DNA of 64,000 nt from Lasiodiplodia sp. COLG20 (GCA_009801085.1 VNWV01000006.1:806001-870000); one strand, 5' to 3'. Counted from the first letter of the stretch, positions 10,809 to 22,201 are shown. Notes: a model not told the origin generated them from the letters alone. Made by a program: numbers and translations.

Positions 10809-11845
10809 CTAGCTTTGTGCTACTGAATCAAGCGAGAAGGGAAACGAAATCACGTCGTGCTGAACAGGCACGAGATCGCGCTGAGGCTGCACCAGTCGGC
10901 CTCCTCCAACAGCCAAGTGATGCGTAATGAACTCCACCTGTGATTTGTCCTGGCCATACCCCCGAGCACCAGTACCTTGATCTTCGAGATGTCGTAAATC
11001 CACGGGCTCACTAGTGATGATGAACCGATATCAGGAAAATTTCGCCGGCGGGACTGACATTGAAGACGGAAACGTAAACGATGCGATGCCCCCTGTTGTG
11101 CAAAGCCATGTACATCCTGTCACCTTCCGTGAGAACGGCGTTGCCATCACTTGGGAGCTCAACAGCCTGTCCACTCTGAACAAGCCCAGTAATGATATGA
11201 AGATCATGCTGAAATTCCTCTGATCTCCTGAAGAATGAGCAAGCGGTACCCTCGAGCATATCTTTCTGCGCCTCTGACAATTTCTCGAGTAGCAATTGCA
11301 TGATTGTCTTTGCTGAGCAGCCTGGATGCGAGAAGAGTCCTGTCTTTGTCATATGAACAAAGCGCTACATCCTCTTGGGCGATTCGAATCAGGGGCTTCT
11401 CACAGTCATCCAAATGTTCAAGTCTGTAATGGATTGCCTCATCGTCCTTTGAATAATCCACTGTCTAGCGGTGAAGAGCCTTGGTGTCAAGAAAGGCCAA
11501 CGCTCCCTCGGAGGGAATACACTGCTTCTGTACAGAAACGGCAAATTGTTCCCTTAGGTCACGGCACACCTTCCTTGGAAAGGAGAGAAGGGGTGTTTGC
11601 TTGGCATACAGCGTGTTGGGCCTTGGATGAACCGGGATTCCAATGTAGCTTAGCGTAGAACAGCGTTCCTTCTCCCTATGGCCTGCGAAGGCCGACGGGG
11701 TGTATGAATCATCATTATCATCTTTTCCTGGTCCCGTACAGGCTGCGCCGTAATATTTCTTTTGCCAAGGGCACAATAGATTATTACCATTTCCTACGTG
11801 TATATAAACATACTTGCTAGACAGCATCTTAACCTCGGTGGTCAA
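10809..11845 (-). pseudogene. Degenerate minus-strand gene, possible caspase/CHAT-associated protein relic
   Basis: Overlapping minus-strand frames at 11465-11845, 11204-11461, 11011-11352 and 10809-11003 carry protein-like text broken by stops and frame changes. The clearest piece (11011-11352) includes EGDRMYMALHNRG followed by YVSVFNVSPAGEIFLISV. This resembles the beta-rich domain (DUF4384-like, GD+x..V.N-x(n)-YVxVxNVxPxG) found after caspase-like or CHAT peptidase domains in fungal proteins. No catalytic His/Cys pair is visible here. No splice model joining the pieces was found, so a relic is the best reading. A multi-intron gene is the alternative. Confidence 0.3.
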
Positions 11846-12612
11846 CTTAAAGTAATACTAAACCCCTAGTATTGGTAGCAGCGCCTTTTTGAATCGCACT
11901 CACGTAATCTCCCCTCTTGCTTAATCAGTTGATATCCTCCCTCTTGTCTTCAAGGTAAAACCTTCGACCCAATCGACCTGAGTGGAAGAGGCCTATCGTT
12001 ACAGTCCATCAGACGAGCCCGGCTCCGGCATAATGACGGTGAGCAAGCGGAGGGCCTGAGAGCATATGGCACTCCCTACACCGCATCGGCTCTTGTAGCC
12101 GATGAATGACATCAGCTAAGAGCCCAGTTTATCTTCCTTATCGAGATGGCGGCAAGCCCGGTTCCTCGAAGGTAAAGCAGTAGTGTAACAGGCCGTTGTT
12201 GACCCGAAAGTTTCGTCCGGCCGACTAACGCAGAAACTAGGTAGACGAGAGCGGAAGGAAGGCAAGCACATCTAGTAACACTACGGAGAATATGTCTTAA
12301 CTCCACCTCATATCTCCGCAAAGTGCTTTGCTTATCAGGTCAGAATTTATCGATAGCTCATACCAGAGCAGCTATGAGTCTGTGCTCGCACGTATCCAAG
12401 CACACAGCCACACTGACCCACGTCACGCCTCGGATATACTACGGGCACCTTAGACGTCTAGTACCCACGGGAGCAGGCTTCGACTGGAATAATAAATGTA
12501 GCCGTTGCTGCAGTATAGACGCACTCACTCAGAATCTCACAATTATCTTTTGTATCAAGTTTCCCGGGGCAAAGCTCGAATATTAGCACCCGCTCTCCAG
12601 CAGCCTGCCATC
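11846..12612. other. Intergenic before the frameshifted dehydrogenase; small hairpin
   Basis: No gene was recognised. An 8-bp stem (CATCGGCT 12084-12091 with AGCCGATG 12097-12104, 5-nt loop) is present. The downstream 200 bp form the promoter and leader of the gene at 12613. Confidence 0.5.
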
Positions 12613-13794
12613 ATGTCGCTCAACGCTACGATGCGCGCGGTCGTGTACTATGGCGTGCCATATCAGGTCAATGTTACAGATGTGCCCATCCCGATCATCC
12701 AGAACCAGACGGATGCCATTGTCCGCATTACAACCACGGCGCTTTGCGGGTCAGACCTTCACATGTACCATGGGTACCAGGGTCAGATTCCGTCCTGGCA
12801 GATGGGCCACGAGGCAATGGGCTACATCACCGAAATCCGGCAGTGCCGTGTCCTCGCTGGCCGTCGGCGACTACGTCGTCATTCCTGATAACGTTGCCAG
12901 TGGACATCTTGACTTGGAGCCTCGCGCATTCGAGTCCTTTGGCGTTGGTTCGGAATTAGGTGGCTTGCAGGGTATGTTGCACCGCCCCATTGTCCTCGCC
13001 GATTTTGCCACTAACGGTCGCTCGCAGCTGAATACGCCAGGGTCCCGTTCGCCGACGACAGTCTTATCCCGGTTCCCCTGACTAGCAACACGACGAATGC
13101 GACTATGGAACAGAACTACGTCCTGCTGTCCGATATATTCCCCACCGGCTACACCGCTGTCCAACGCTCTGGCATACAACCCGGCGATACTGTTGCTGTG
13201 TTTGGTGCCGGCCCAGTCGGTTTGATCGCCGTCTACTCGGCAATCCTCCTCGGTGCTTCGCGGGTATACTCCATCGATCACGTCCCGATGCGTCTTGAGA
13301 TAGCCGAGCGGATGGGCGCCATCCCAATCAACTTCTACGAGACCGATCCGGTGCAACAGATCTTGGAATACGAACCGTCTGGCGTTAAAAGGGCGGTTGA
13401 CTGTGTTGGTATGGAGGCGGTTAACCGTGAAGGTGAAACCGATGAAGGGATCGTCATCTCGAACATGCTCGCCGTCACAGCCCAGGGCGGAGGCATCGGC
13501 CAAGTCGGCGTCTACATCCCAACGGCGAACCGCACCGGCTCGCCTCTTGGTTCAAATCTCAACACGAACGTCACCTTCTCAGCCTCGGATTTCTTTATCA
13601 AGGGCCTGAGCTTCCAGAGCGGCATAGTCGATCCTCTGCCCATCGCTGGGCAGCTTGTTGACTTAATTGCAAGCGGGAAGGCCAACCCAGCGGAATACAT
13701 TTCTACGGCTTTCGTCAGTATCGAGGAAGCCCCGGAATACTACAGACGATTCAGCGATCATGAGGAGGTCAAGGTCTACTTCCATTTTCCGTAG
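12613..13794 (+). pseudogene. Zinc-type alcohol dehydrogenase (formaldehyde-dehydrogenase-like) with a 1-nt frameshift
   Basis: Exon 1 spans 12613-12971 and exon 2 13028-13794, with a 56 bp intron. Reading from the ATG gives MRAVVYYG, CGSDLHMYHGYQG and GHEAMGYITEI. The family sequence then continues only in the next frame (GSAVSSLAVGDYVVIPD), so one base is in excess at about 12837-12838 (run ATCCGG). Allowing for that base, the product would be 374 residues with cofactor motif GAGPVG, ending in VKVYFHFP. The structural four-Cys zinc loop is absent, as in one branch of glutathione-independent formaldehyde-dehydrogenase-like proteins. Everything else is intact, so this is either a recent pseudogene or a base-call error. 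The substrate is unknown. Confidence 0.8.
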
Positions 13795-14065
13795 GTCAAC
13801 GGTTCTGGAGGGCTAGGGCGGTAACCAGTCAAGGGGTAGTTTGAGGTGAAGGGATTTCATCTCGCCAACTTTCTTTTCTCGGGTTGCTGCAGACGCAGGC
13901 TAGGAATAGTTAGCTTCAAATTACACCGCCATACTAGCCCATTAGTGCATGTCTCCTTCGATCATTCAAGGTCATTGAGGTAGCTAATTAGAAGTCAAGC
14001 CCGGATCTCTATAGCATTCACATTCTTACCGGTGTCAGGCCCAGCACCCCACGTGACCTGGGCAC

Positions 14066-15417
14066 GTGTGTGCCGCTTTCTGTCAAATCAATACTGAGGA
14101 GCTAAGTGAGGGCTGGGAGTCGATAATGGAAGACCGAAGAAGAGCTCATTCGATGATGCGGGAGTGCGAAAAAGAAATCGGTCTTAATCCCGGCTTTCAG
14201 AATTTCCAGCAATCACCCCCCCTAGGAGAGTTTCAGAGAAGCGCAGCGGATGGACCGGTCATCATCGTTAACATCTCTAATATTAGTATAGATGACATCA
14301 TTCTCACGACGTCTCACTCGGAAACCATCCCACTTCCAGATATGACAAGAGATGTGCCCGAGATTTTTCAACAGGTGCTGGGAAGGTACAGGTCCAGGAC
14401 AAGATCATTTCTCGAGCCTGACCGAAACGCAGAGAAAGATGTTAGCGAGCCGCACAGTACTCAACTTCACACCTGGTTGTGGTATTCTTGCGTTCTTCCC
14501 GTTCTGGTGAAGCTCCAAGAACTTGATGCATTGCCTCAGACCTCCAGCAACCCGCCACGTGTTTGGTGGATAGGTTCAGGTGCTGCGAGCTCTCTTCCAT
14601 TCCATGCGCTAGGCGATTTAGCTGAGTTGTGTCAATTCAAGCCCGGTCCAGAACAAGATCTAGGGGACCTTCGCCTTACCTGTATGGACTGGGTGGCATC
14701 ATCCTACGCACCGACCATCAAGGCATTGCAATATGCGAGAGCGCGAGCCAACAATTTGAACTTAACGGAAAGACTTTCTATTCTTGTTGTTGCAATGCCT
14801 GAAACATATGGCTAATCCAATCTGACCGGAGTTGTGGAGGAGAAGCTTGCCGTTCAAGAATCTGCCACCGGTTTCTGCGTTGAGAGCCCGCTCGAATACC
14901 CTAGTGCCGGGAAAGTCTTGGAGCGTCTTCACGGTTCATCAGTTGCGCATTTTGCGTGCCATGGAATGTCAGATTCTGTCAATCCCGATGCGAGCCATAT
15001 CCTCCTCCAGAGACGCGATTCGACTGGCAAGATTGTCCCAGACCAACTCACCGTCGGGGCAATCCTGGACGCTACCACTCAGAGCGGGTCTGGATCTTGG
15101 CTGGCGTACTTGTCAGCATGTTCAACTGCCCAAGTCAAGGCCGAAAAGATGGGAGATGAGAATATCCACCTAGCCAGCGCGTTTCAGGTTGCGGGATTTG
15201 CCCATTCAATCGGTTTCTTGTGGTCAGCTGAAGATAGCATCTGTGTGGAGGTTGCACGAATCTTCTATGAAGCGCTCTCCAAGTAGTCTGGGAGGAGCGT
15301 AAATTTGCGGCTGCATACGCTCTGCGTAAGGCGGTGTTGAGCGTCAGGAGGGGTCCGACACTATCAGGATCCCACTTTCTAGGCACCCTTCATTCACTTT
15401 GGCGCGTGGCATGGTTT
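14066..15417 (+). pseudogene. CHAT-domain protease relic, 5'-truncated and broken
   Basis: The frame at 14066-14812 has the lead-in region typical of fungal TPR-CHAT proteins (GFQNFQQSPPLGEFQ, GPVIIVNIS, VWWIGSGAASSLPFHALG). After an in-frame TAA at 14813-14815 the same frame continues with the CHAT core: catalytic His in AHFACHG and catalytic Cys in YLSACSTAQ, then HLASAFQVAGFAHSIGFLW. A stop at 15284 coincides with a frame change (VWEERKFAAAYALRKAV reads one frame over). The original frame resumes near 15368 and reads APFIHFGAWHG just after a TAG at 15380-15382, where the family has Trp. The upstream TPR repeats are missing. TAA for CAA and TAG for TGG are both changes expected from repeat-induced point mutation. 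CHAT proteins are caspase-like cysteine proteases; some fungal ones are paired with gasdermin-like genes. Confidence 0.8.
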
Positions 15418-16273
15418 TTTCACCTTTTTTTTTTTTTTCCTCCGTACAGTATTTTGGCTTTGTATGTACTTTCGAGCAGTAATCATACGTTTCCTGGCTT
15501 ATCTGTATTCACATGGGGGACTGAATGACATCTCTTTTTCGCATCCGCATTTGTTCCGAACATGCCCCGGCCTCCTTAAGTTGGTTAAATACTTATTGAT
15601 CATGAATGTCCCTTCTCAGCCTACTCACCATGACAGCTGCAGCTTCAGTATACTGCCTGCCGGATGTTTCATAACATTTGTTGTGGTCTATTTGTTTAAG
15701 AAGTCACATTGCTTGACCTGAACTTCTACAACGCTGACGGAGATACTAAGTTGTACCCGATTTCTCAACAATCCATCATTTTCGATCAACTATAACTTCT
15801 GTAGCAGGAATAAGCACGGTAGTCGCTGATTGGCCACATATTAAATACCCGCTTTCTTCCCAATTACTCGTCTCTAGCAAATCTTTAATCAGCTGCCAAG
15901 TACCGAGGTAAACCGCCGACACGGACGAATAATCGTCCCGACAGGCCCGCAATCCAGCCCTCTGATTGGCCACGGAGCAACTTCGAACTACGCATGCCAC
16001 AAAATTTCCGTTTCCGGAAGGAACGGCTGCACCAATTTGTCCGCTTCGTCAACATCGGGTATCGTGACATCCGGTCCGACGCCCATCCTAATGAAGGCCG
16101 CGCCTGAGGTCTCGCCAGGCTTGCAAATATCAACAGCCTCCTGCTCATAGCTGATTAGTATTGCATGTCCTTTTTAAACGTTGCGACAAGAAATTCATGG
16201 TAAAACAGCACGGCTTTTAAGTAATATTCACGAAGACGACTCCAGAGTGTCGCACAACATCACGCCCTCCACC
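15418..16273. other. Intergenic; T-rich tract then promoter of the flavoprotein gene
   Basis: A T-run at about 15424-15440 follows the CHAT relic. The rest has no coding pattern. The last few hundred bases should hold the promoter of the gene starting at 16274. Confidence 0.5.
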
Positions 16274-17832
16274 ATGGATCTCACCATCTCCAAGCCATTA
16301 ACGCTGAACTGCGGTCTAGTCCTACCAAACCGCCTCGTCAAGGTACAGCCGCCTCACTCCCGTCACGCCAGCACCCAGACCACTGACAAAGACCCACACC
16401 AAGGCGGCCATGGCCGAGCAAATGTCAAGCAAATGCAAAAACTACCTCCCCAACGAATCCGTCGACGCCGTCTACCAAACATGGGCTCGCGGCGGCTGGG
16501 GCATGGTCTTAACCGGTACCGACCGCCAAAACCCCCACCCCACCTCACCACCACCACCACCACCACCACCACCCGCTGACACCACACCCCTCTACCAGGC
16601 AACGTCCAAGTCGACGCCGACTACCTCGGCCACCCCTTCGACATCGCCGCCAACACCGATGACGCCGCCCTCGCGCCCAAAGTCCTAGCAAGCTGGAAGC
16701 GCTGGGCGCAAGCTTTCAACACCGCGGCCACCACTTCCTCTCCCTCTCACCCCGCTCCGCCACTCATCATGCAAATCAACCACCCCGGCCGGCAATCCCC
16801 CATCGGCGCAGGCGCGCGGTCGCTGTGCGCGCAAAACCTCGCGCCCAGCGCCATCGCGCTCGACATGGGCGACGGGTGGCTAGCGAAGAGCGCAGTGTCT
16901 ATGGTGTTCGGGACGCCGAAGGCGATGACGGAGGAAGACATCAGCGACGTGGTGGCGCGGTTCGCGATGGCGGCGAGGATGGCGGCCGAGGCAGGGTTCG
17001 CGGGGGTGGAGGTGCATGCTGCGCACGGGTATTTGCTATCGACGTTCCTGACGGAGAAGAGCAACCAGCGGACGGACGGGTACGGTGGGTCGGCGCGGAA
17101 CAGGGCGAGGATAGTGGTCGAGGTGGTCGAGGCGATACGGAGGGCGACGCCGAAGGAGGGGTTTTGTGTGGGGGTGAAGCTGAATTCGGCGGACCATCAG
17201 ACGGCTGAGGCGCTGAGGGAGGCGATTGAGCAGATTGAGGCTATTGCTGAGGCGGGCGTCGATTTTCTGGAGATCAGCGGTGGTTCGTACGAGGATCCGA
17301 GGGTGAGTGAGATGGATGGCGGCCCCTTCTTGATTCTACCTCCCGTCACGGACATTGTCCTAATCTTGCTACTACAGATGATGGCCGATGCTGGCGAATC
17401 AGACACTCCCGAGGCCAAGGTATCCAGCCGTACAGCAGCGCGCGAGGCTTTCTTCCTCGACTTCGCAAAGTCCATCCGCGACCACTTTCCCTCATTACAC
17501 CTGATGGTCACCGGTGGCTTCCGCACTCGAGTTGGAATGGAGGCCGCAGTTGCCGACTCTGCTTGCGACCTTGTCGGCATCGGGCGGCCAGCCGTGCTGC
17601 AGCCCTCCGCACCCAAGGACATCATCTTCAACCAGGAAGTTTCCGACCAGGATGCGCGCTTGAGGGAGAAGAAGGTTGACGTGCCGAAGCTAGCTATGAT
17701 GAGTGGCATCAAGGGCGTTGGTTCCGGTGCGACGAGTGTAAGTGAACCCATTTAGTTTGTGGCGCTGGCCGTTCTAACGCGTGGCAGGCTTGGTACAGCG
17801 GTCAAATCCAGAGGCTGGCCAAAGCGAGGTGA
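16274..17832 (+). CDS. NADH:flavin oxidoreductase / Old Yellow Enzyme-family protein
   Basis: Exons 16274-16342, 16404-16515, 16599-17302, 17378-17737 and 17788-17832 join to 429 residues. Seen in order: LTLNCGLVLPNRLVK, then AAMAEQMSS (FMN-site start of the TIM barrel), the substrate-side QINHPGRQSP, GVEVHAAHGYLLSTFL, RTDGYGGSARNR, FLEISGGSYEDPR, VTGGFRTRVGMEAA and DLVGIGRP (phosphate-binding end). The enzymes are cytosolic FMN proteins reducing enones or related compounds with NAD(P)H; some act in secondary metabolism. Intron 17303-17377 is 75 bp with no stop and could be mistaken for coding. Intron 16516-16598 contains a (CAC)9 microsatellite. The last exon is only 15 codons. The substrate cannot be told. 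Confidence 0.87.
16546..16574 (+). repeat. (CAC)n microsatellite inside an intron
   Basis: About nine tandem CAC units lie within the second intron of the flavoprotein gene, a few bases upstream of its acceptor region. Confidence 0.85.
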
Positions 17833-18645
17833 AGGCATATGCAGCCCGAGAAAAAAGGGCTCATTCATTACGCGAGAATGTCTGCATAGTGCAACAGTAC
17901 CCCGGCTTTTACAGCAACAATAGGCACGTTATACGAGCTGCTTGATGTTCGGATATACTTCACCCGATACCATGCGCTGCAACGCTGAAGTGTCTCCGTT
18001 CTAACCCAGTTTAGTAATTTTAATAAAGAAGGCGCCGAGCCCTTGCGTCCGTTCCGTCAAGCATTTGCAAGGGGAAATGCTCCGAGATGCGGTGCAGCAC
18101 GCTGCGATTGTGAGAGATCTCGCCAGAGAACCCAAGCATAAGCGGATTATCGACAGGGGACCATCGTCCAGGCCTGGTGCGGCTCTACTCCGCATCTTGG
18201 CGTTTCCAATGCTTTCCCATTCGGTGCATATCGCCGGCCCAAGCCGCATAAACGAGGCCAGGTTCCCCTAAAGTTTTACGAGCCAGCGAACCCGCTCTCA
18301 GGCGCGTAGGTAGCAAGAAACGTTCGATGAGAGCGAATCGAGACAAGGTGGAGCGAGCACCGGTCCACCCGAATGCTCGAGCGTCCAGTCCGATCCCAGC
18401 AACTATATGCCTGCGATGCGGCTGCTAAAACGCCGAACCTCAATGGGCGGCCCGGATAAAAATAGCAAGCTTGATGCCGATGTTCCCTTCAGGGTCGCCC
18501 TGCAGCTACTTAAATGCAGCCATCTCAGTCCGCCATTATCCTATCCATCAGCCAACTCTCGTTCTCCATCGTCTAATACACTCGCTGCTGCAACCCATTA
18601 ATTTTTTGCAACCCTTAATACCCAAACATAATACCCCGCAACACC
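17833..18645. other. Intergenic, promoter of the small secreted protein gene
   Basis: No coding frame with family resemblance. The last 150 bp are CT/CA-rich, as is usual for a fungal leader, before the start at 18646. Confidence 0.5.
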
Positions 18646-18932
18646 ATGCGTTTCCAATCCGCCATCGGCGCCGTCGCGGCCCTCGCCGCCACTGCCGTCA
18701 CCGCCGCACCCGTCGCTGAAGCCGCCAGCCAGTACGGCAGCTGGGCTCTCGACTACACCTGGGACTCGGCCGCCAACGGCTGGAAGCAGGAGAAGTTCTC
18801 GGCCGTCTACTCGCTCGACCAGACCACCGCCACCAAGACCTGGACCCTCATGCCCGGCGAGGGCGAGAGCACCACCGTCGACCCGGAGTCTTTCGTCGCT
18901 TCCTACGACGGCTCTAGTACGTCCCTTGAAAT

Positions 18933-18963
<31 letters not shown>

Positions 18964-19144
18964 TATTAGTATGCTGACTCGTTTGGGGTGTGTAACAGAC
19001 GTCAGTCTTCAGCAGACCGTTGTGATCGAGGGAACCAACGTCACCATTTACGGCAGCGCGCCGCTGGCCACCAGCTGCAACAGTGCTACCGGTCGTCTCT
19101 GCACGGGATCTGCCACCGTCGAGGTCACTCAGGCCGTTGCTTGA
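18646..19144 (+). CDS. Small secreted protein, unknown family
   Basis: Exons 18646-18916 and 18999-19144 join to 138 residues. MRFQSAIGAVAALAATAVTA is a clear signal peptide, with an APVAEA cleavage region. The mature protein starts YGSWALDYTWD and contains only two Cys near the C-terminus (SCNSATGRLC). It has two N-glycosylation sequons (NVS at the exon junction, NVT). No catalytic motif is evident. Acidic/aromatic composition and size fit the many small secreted ascomycete proteins of unknown role. The intron opens just before a (TC)n microsatellite (18933-18956). The start is fixed by the signal peptide. Confidence 0.8.
18933..18957 (+). repeat. (TC)n microsatellite in intron
   Basis: About twelve TC units sit about 15 bp after the GT donor of the intron in the small secreted protein gene. 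Confidence 0.85.
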
Positions 19145-20041
19145 TTGACCCGCCGCACCGCATGACAACTGCATGCAAAGAGACGGAAAATTCACAGCGG
19201 CCGTGTGTGCAACAGCATACAGCCGCAGATCTGATTCCCCAACATGTAGATAATTGGTCATTAATGAATTTTTTGATTCGTCATCGCTGGTTCCTGGTGC
19301 TACCAAATATTACTGCCGTCCCATGATCGAGTGAATGAACCGCAGACGCCGAATCTTTTCATTAGAATTTGGATTCAGATTCCGAAGCAACACTCAGTAT
19401 ATCGGTCCAAGTGACGTCTGGACACCCCGGAATGCGGACCATGGTAATCGCCGAAAATAACCAAAGATTGACGACATAGGCAAGCGAATCCGCCTCGACT
19501 TGACTGTCCCACCGGACACGACTTTTCCGCCGCGTCCCCGGCATAGTCACCTACTTTGTGCTGCCCCTATGTAACACAGATTTGTGCTACTGGCGTTGAA
19601 AAGTGTGATATGGATGGCCTGAGCGATTTTGGTCTCTTGAATTAACTCCGGATGATCTTCCTGGTTTCTGCACCGGATAGCTGTCTGCAAGAAAACGGTG
19701 AAGACGACGAGGCAACGGTGTGCGATCGGATCGAGGTGCACAACCGTTCGTGACACGGCGCTGGAAGAAAAGAAAAAGCAAGAATAAAGAAACTGGTATG
19801 AGGAGTCATGTCGCCCTGTTTTTCGTACCAATCAACAAATGCAAGAGGGGATTGTACGATAAAATGTTGCAACAGGTTGTTGTTCTGTGAGTCGATGCAA
19901 ATTCTGGTCGCACGTATCACTAAAACTGCCAAAGAGTCTTGTCTGCGGGGTCCTGGATCATCGTGCTACAGCACGATCAACTCCGATCTTTCCTTCACTC
20001 ACTTCCTCACAACCAACAAGCCTTCTCCTTTGCTACTTTGA
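19145..20041. other. Intergenic
   Basis: No gene recognised on either strand. The short overlapping frames around 19550-19930 have no signature. Confidence 0.5.
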
Positions 20042-20502
20042 CATGTCCCGAGACTTTTCGGCCATGGCGAGAATCAAGAAATCCCGGCTCACCAAACTGC
20101 GAGCGGACTCCATCAAGAAGAAAGACGGAAGCAGTGGATTGCGCTCACCAGCGCATTTGAGCAGACGAAGCGCCAGGCTGGCTTTGAGATCTCGGCCAAT
20201 TGCGAAGCAGGAGCGTGTCATGATTTCCGGCACTGATCAAGTAAGGGAAGCCTGCCCATCAGCCGGTGAGCTAAGAGGACCATGCCAGTCCGCCGGTGAA
20301 ATCGGTGAGCTCCGGCACACTGCCCGTGGAGGAGGAATATCCCGATGGCAAACACATGCAGGAAGAAGCGCCTCCCATCGCTCCGGAGAAGCAGGAAGTC
20401 CGAGAAGAAGCGGAGAAGGACGAGGAAAACACCCCACAGGTGAAGCGTGAGCATTCAAAGGCAACTCCGGTGGCTATAAAGGTCCCACCCAAGGTACGTT
20501 GA
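20042..20502 (+). CDS. Hypothetical small charged protein
   Basis: A start at 20042 opens a Lys/Arg-rich frame (MARIKKSRLTKLRADSIKKK, then RRSARLALRSR). After GTDQ, a donor at 20241 and an acceptor at 20277 would join it in frame to a strongly acidic segment (PVEEEYPDGKHMQEEAPP, EKQEVREEAEKDEE) ending at 20502. The implied intron is only 37 bp, shorter than the others here, so the model is weak. The 3' end (CCCAAGGTACGT) could itself be a donor. The basic head and acidic tail would suit a nuclear protein, but nothing identifies a family. Confidence 0.35.
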
Positions 20503-21522
20503 GTGAGGGTGCGGCTATCGTAGTATATAAGCCGGTAAGTTAAACCACACCGGTATGCTGACTACGACCGAAAAAGATGGATTGTCTCGGTTAGATGAGA
20601 GCCTGAAGATTTACGTAGGGCATCTGAGCTTCCATCCGCCCTCTTGTGGGAAAGAGGATGCAAGTTCGAGTACGGGTTAGGGAAGGCAAAAAAGACGATT
20701 CCCAAAGAGTCTTTCTGTCAAGGCACGGGAACCGGGGGTACTCCCCATTAGATCCCACCGCTTACAGTTTTGCCATTTGCGTCGATGGTCTTTCTTGTTT
20801 TTTTTTTTTTCCTTTACCCTACCACTACTCCACGCGCCGTGCCACTGACGCGGTTGCAAGGGTCAGCCATGTGCAGAGAACTGCCGCACTTCTAAATGGT
20901 GGGCTATGTTCAAGGAGAACTTAGCCTGGTTTCCACTGGGTACACGCGGCAAGGTGTGGAGGAGGAAGTTTAACTTCGTTCAGGGTCTCCATATCGAAAT
21001 CGTACTGATGACGGCGCAGGATGGTCTGGTTGAAGTAGCTTCAAATAACCTTACATGCCTTTGCAAATGTGTCACAGTGGCTTAAACATCCTGCGACTCC
21101 GCTGTGACAACAACCATCGAAGATTCCATGAGGCCAAAAGTAACCACTAGATCATGCTTCACCCGGTTTCATTGACCGATTACCTCGCGAACGGCGAAAA
21201 GTCGTTTGTCGAATAACCATGCCAACTATCTCCAACTCTAGTCAGTACTTCAAAGGGTTCAAGATAGACATCACTCAAAAGATATTGCGAGAACGTGGAC
21301 GCCCCCGAGAATACCCGTCGCATGCAAAAATTGATTCACCATATCCATGGAGATATCAGAGCCATTGCATGGCTCATAGTGACCGGAGTGAAGAAGACCC
21401 CCTGCCCAATGCCCGTACGCCAAAAGCCCCAACAGTCGCACCCAGCCAAACCCATCAATTGTACACAGAAGCGAGAGCCTTTTCCCCCATCCTTCTTTTT
21501 CGCATTTCCCGCCTATCACGCC
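20503..21522. other. Intergenic
   Basis: Nothing coding was recognised. It includes the 3' flank of the Rcf1 gene ending at 21523. Confidence 0.5.
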
Positions 21523-22201
21523 CTATCTCCTACTCGCAACCAAATCCCTCACCGCCGCCAGCACACTCAACCCTCTCATCTCACAACCCTCAACCACACT
21601 CTTCGTCTCCGTCAATCCCTCCCCCTCCTCGCGCTGCTTCTTCAACAGCGCCTCCCTCTCCGCCTTCAACTGCCTTCTCTTGTCAAGCTTCGCCTTCGCT
21701 GCCTTATCCTCCTCATCACGGGCCTCGAGCTCGCGCAGCCAGGCGTCGCGCTTCTCCTGCGCCTGTTTCTGCTGCTGCAGCGCGTCGAACTCCTTGCGCT
21801 TCTCGCGGTCCTCGGACCAGTACATGCTGCCGGCGGCCATGGCGGCGATGGTGAAGCCCTGCGCGTAGATGCGGCGGCGGAACATGCGGTTCGTCGTGTT
21901 GTGGTCGCCCGCCTTCATGGCGCGCGTGGCGCCCAGCAGCGCCCAGCACGTCAGCAGGCAGCCCAGCGGGATCAGCGGCTCCTCGCGCAGCCGCCGCGTC
22001 AGCTTCTGCATGCGGTTTTCCGAGTAGAAGTCCCTGCGGGGTAGAAAAGTGGCAAGGTTAGCGGGGTGGATGGGGATGGATGGGTGGGTTTTGCGGGAGC
22101 GATTGGGGGGGATGGGTAGGTTGGTCTGGAATGATTGGGCGGACGGGGCGATGGACGTACTCGTTGCCGTCAAAGGACGAGGGAAGCGGAGCGTCGGACA
22201 T
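21523..22201 (-). CDS. RCF1: Respiratory supercomplex factor 1, mitochondrial (HIG1 domain)
   Basis: Exon 1 is 22201-22161 and exon 2 22033-21523, with a 127 bp intron, giving 183 residues. The short exon encodes MSDAPLPSSFDGNE. Exon 2 opens with DFYSENRMQKLTRRLREEPLIP and continues with GCLLTCWALLGATRAMKAGD and RRRIYAQGFTIAAMAAGSMYW, the two membrane helices of the HIG1 domain. A long charged coiled-coil tail (EKRDAWLRELEARDEEDKAAK) follows, as in ascomycete Rcf1/Aim31. Rcf1 sits in the inner mitochondrial membrane and stabilises cytochrome bc1-oxidase supercomplexes. It is divergent from the DUF1746 gene across 433 bp. Confidence 0.92.

Noticed and set aside
12613..12888. Dehydrogenase exon ending at the ORF stop near 12888
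   Set aside because: The ORF end after the ITEI segment is out of family; homology continues in the next frame, so a frameshift is the better reading.
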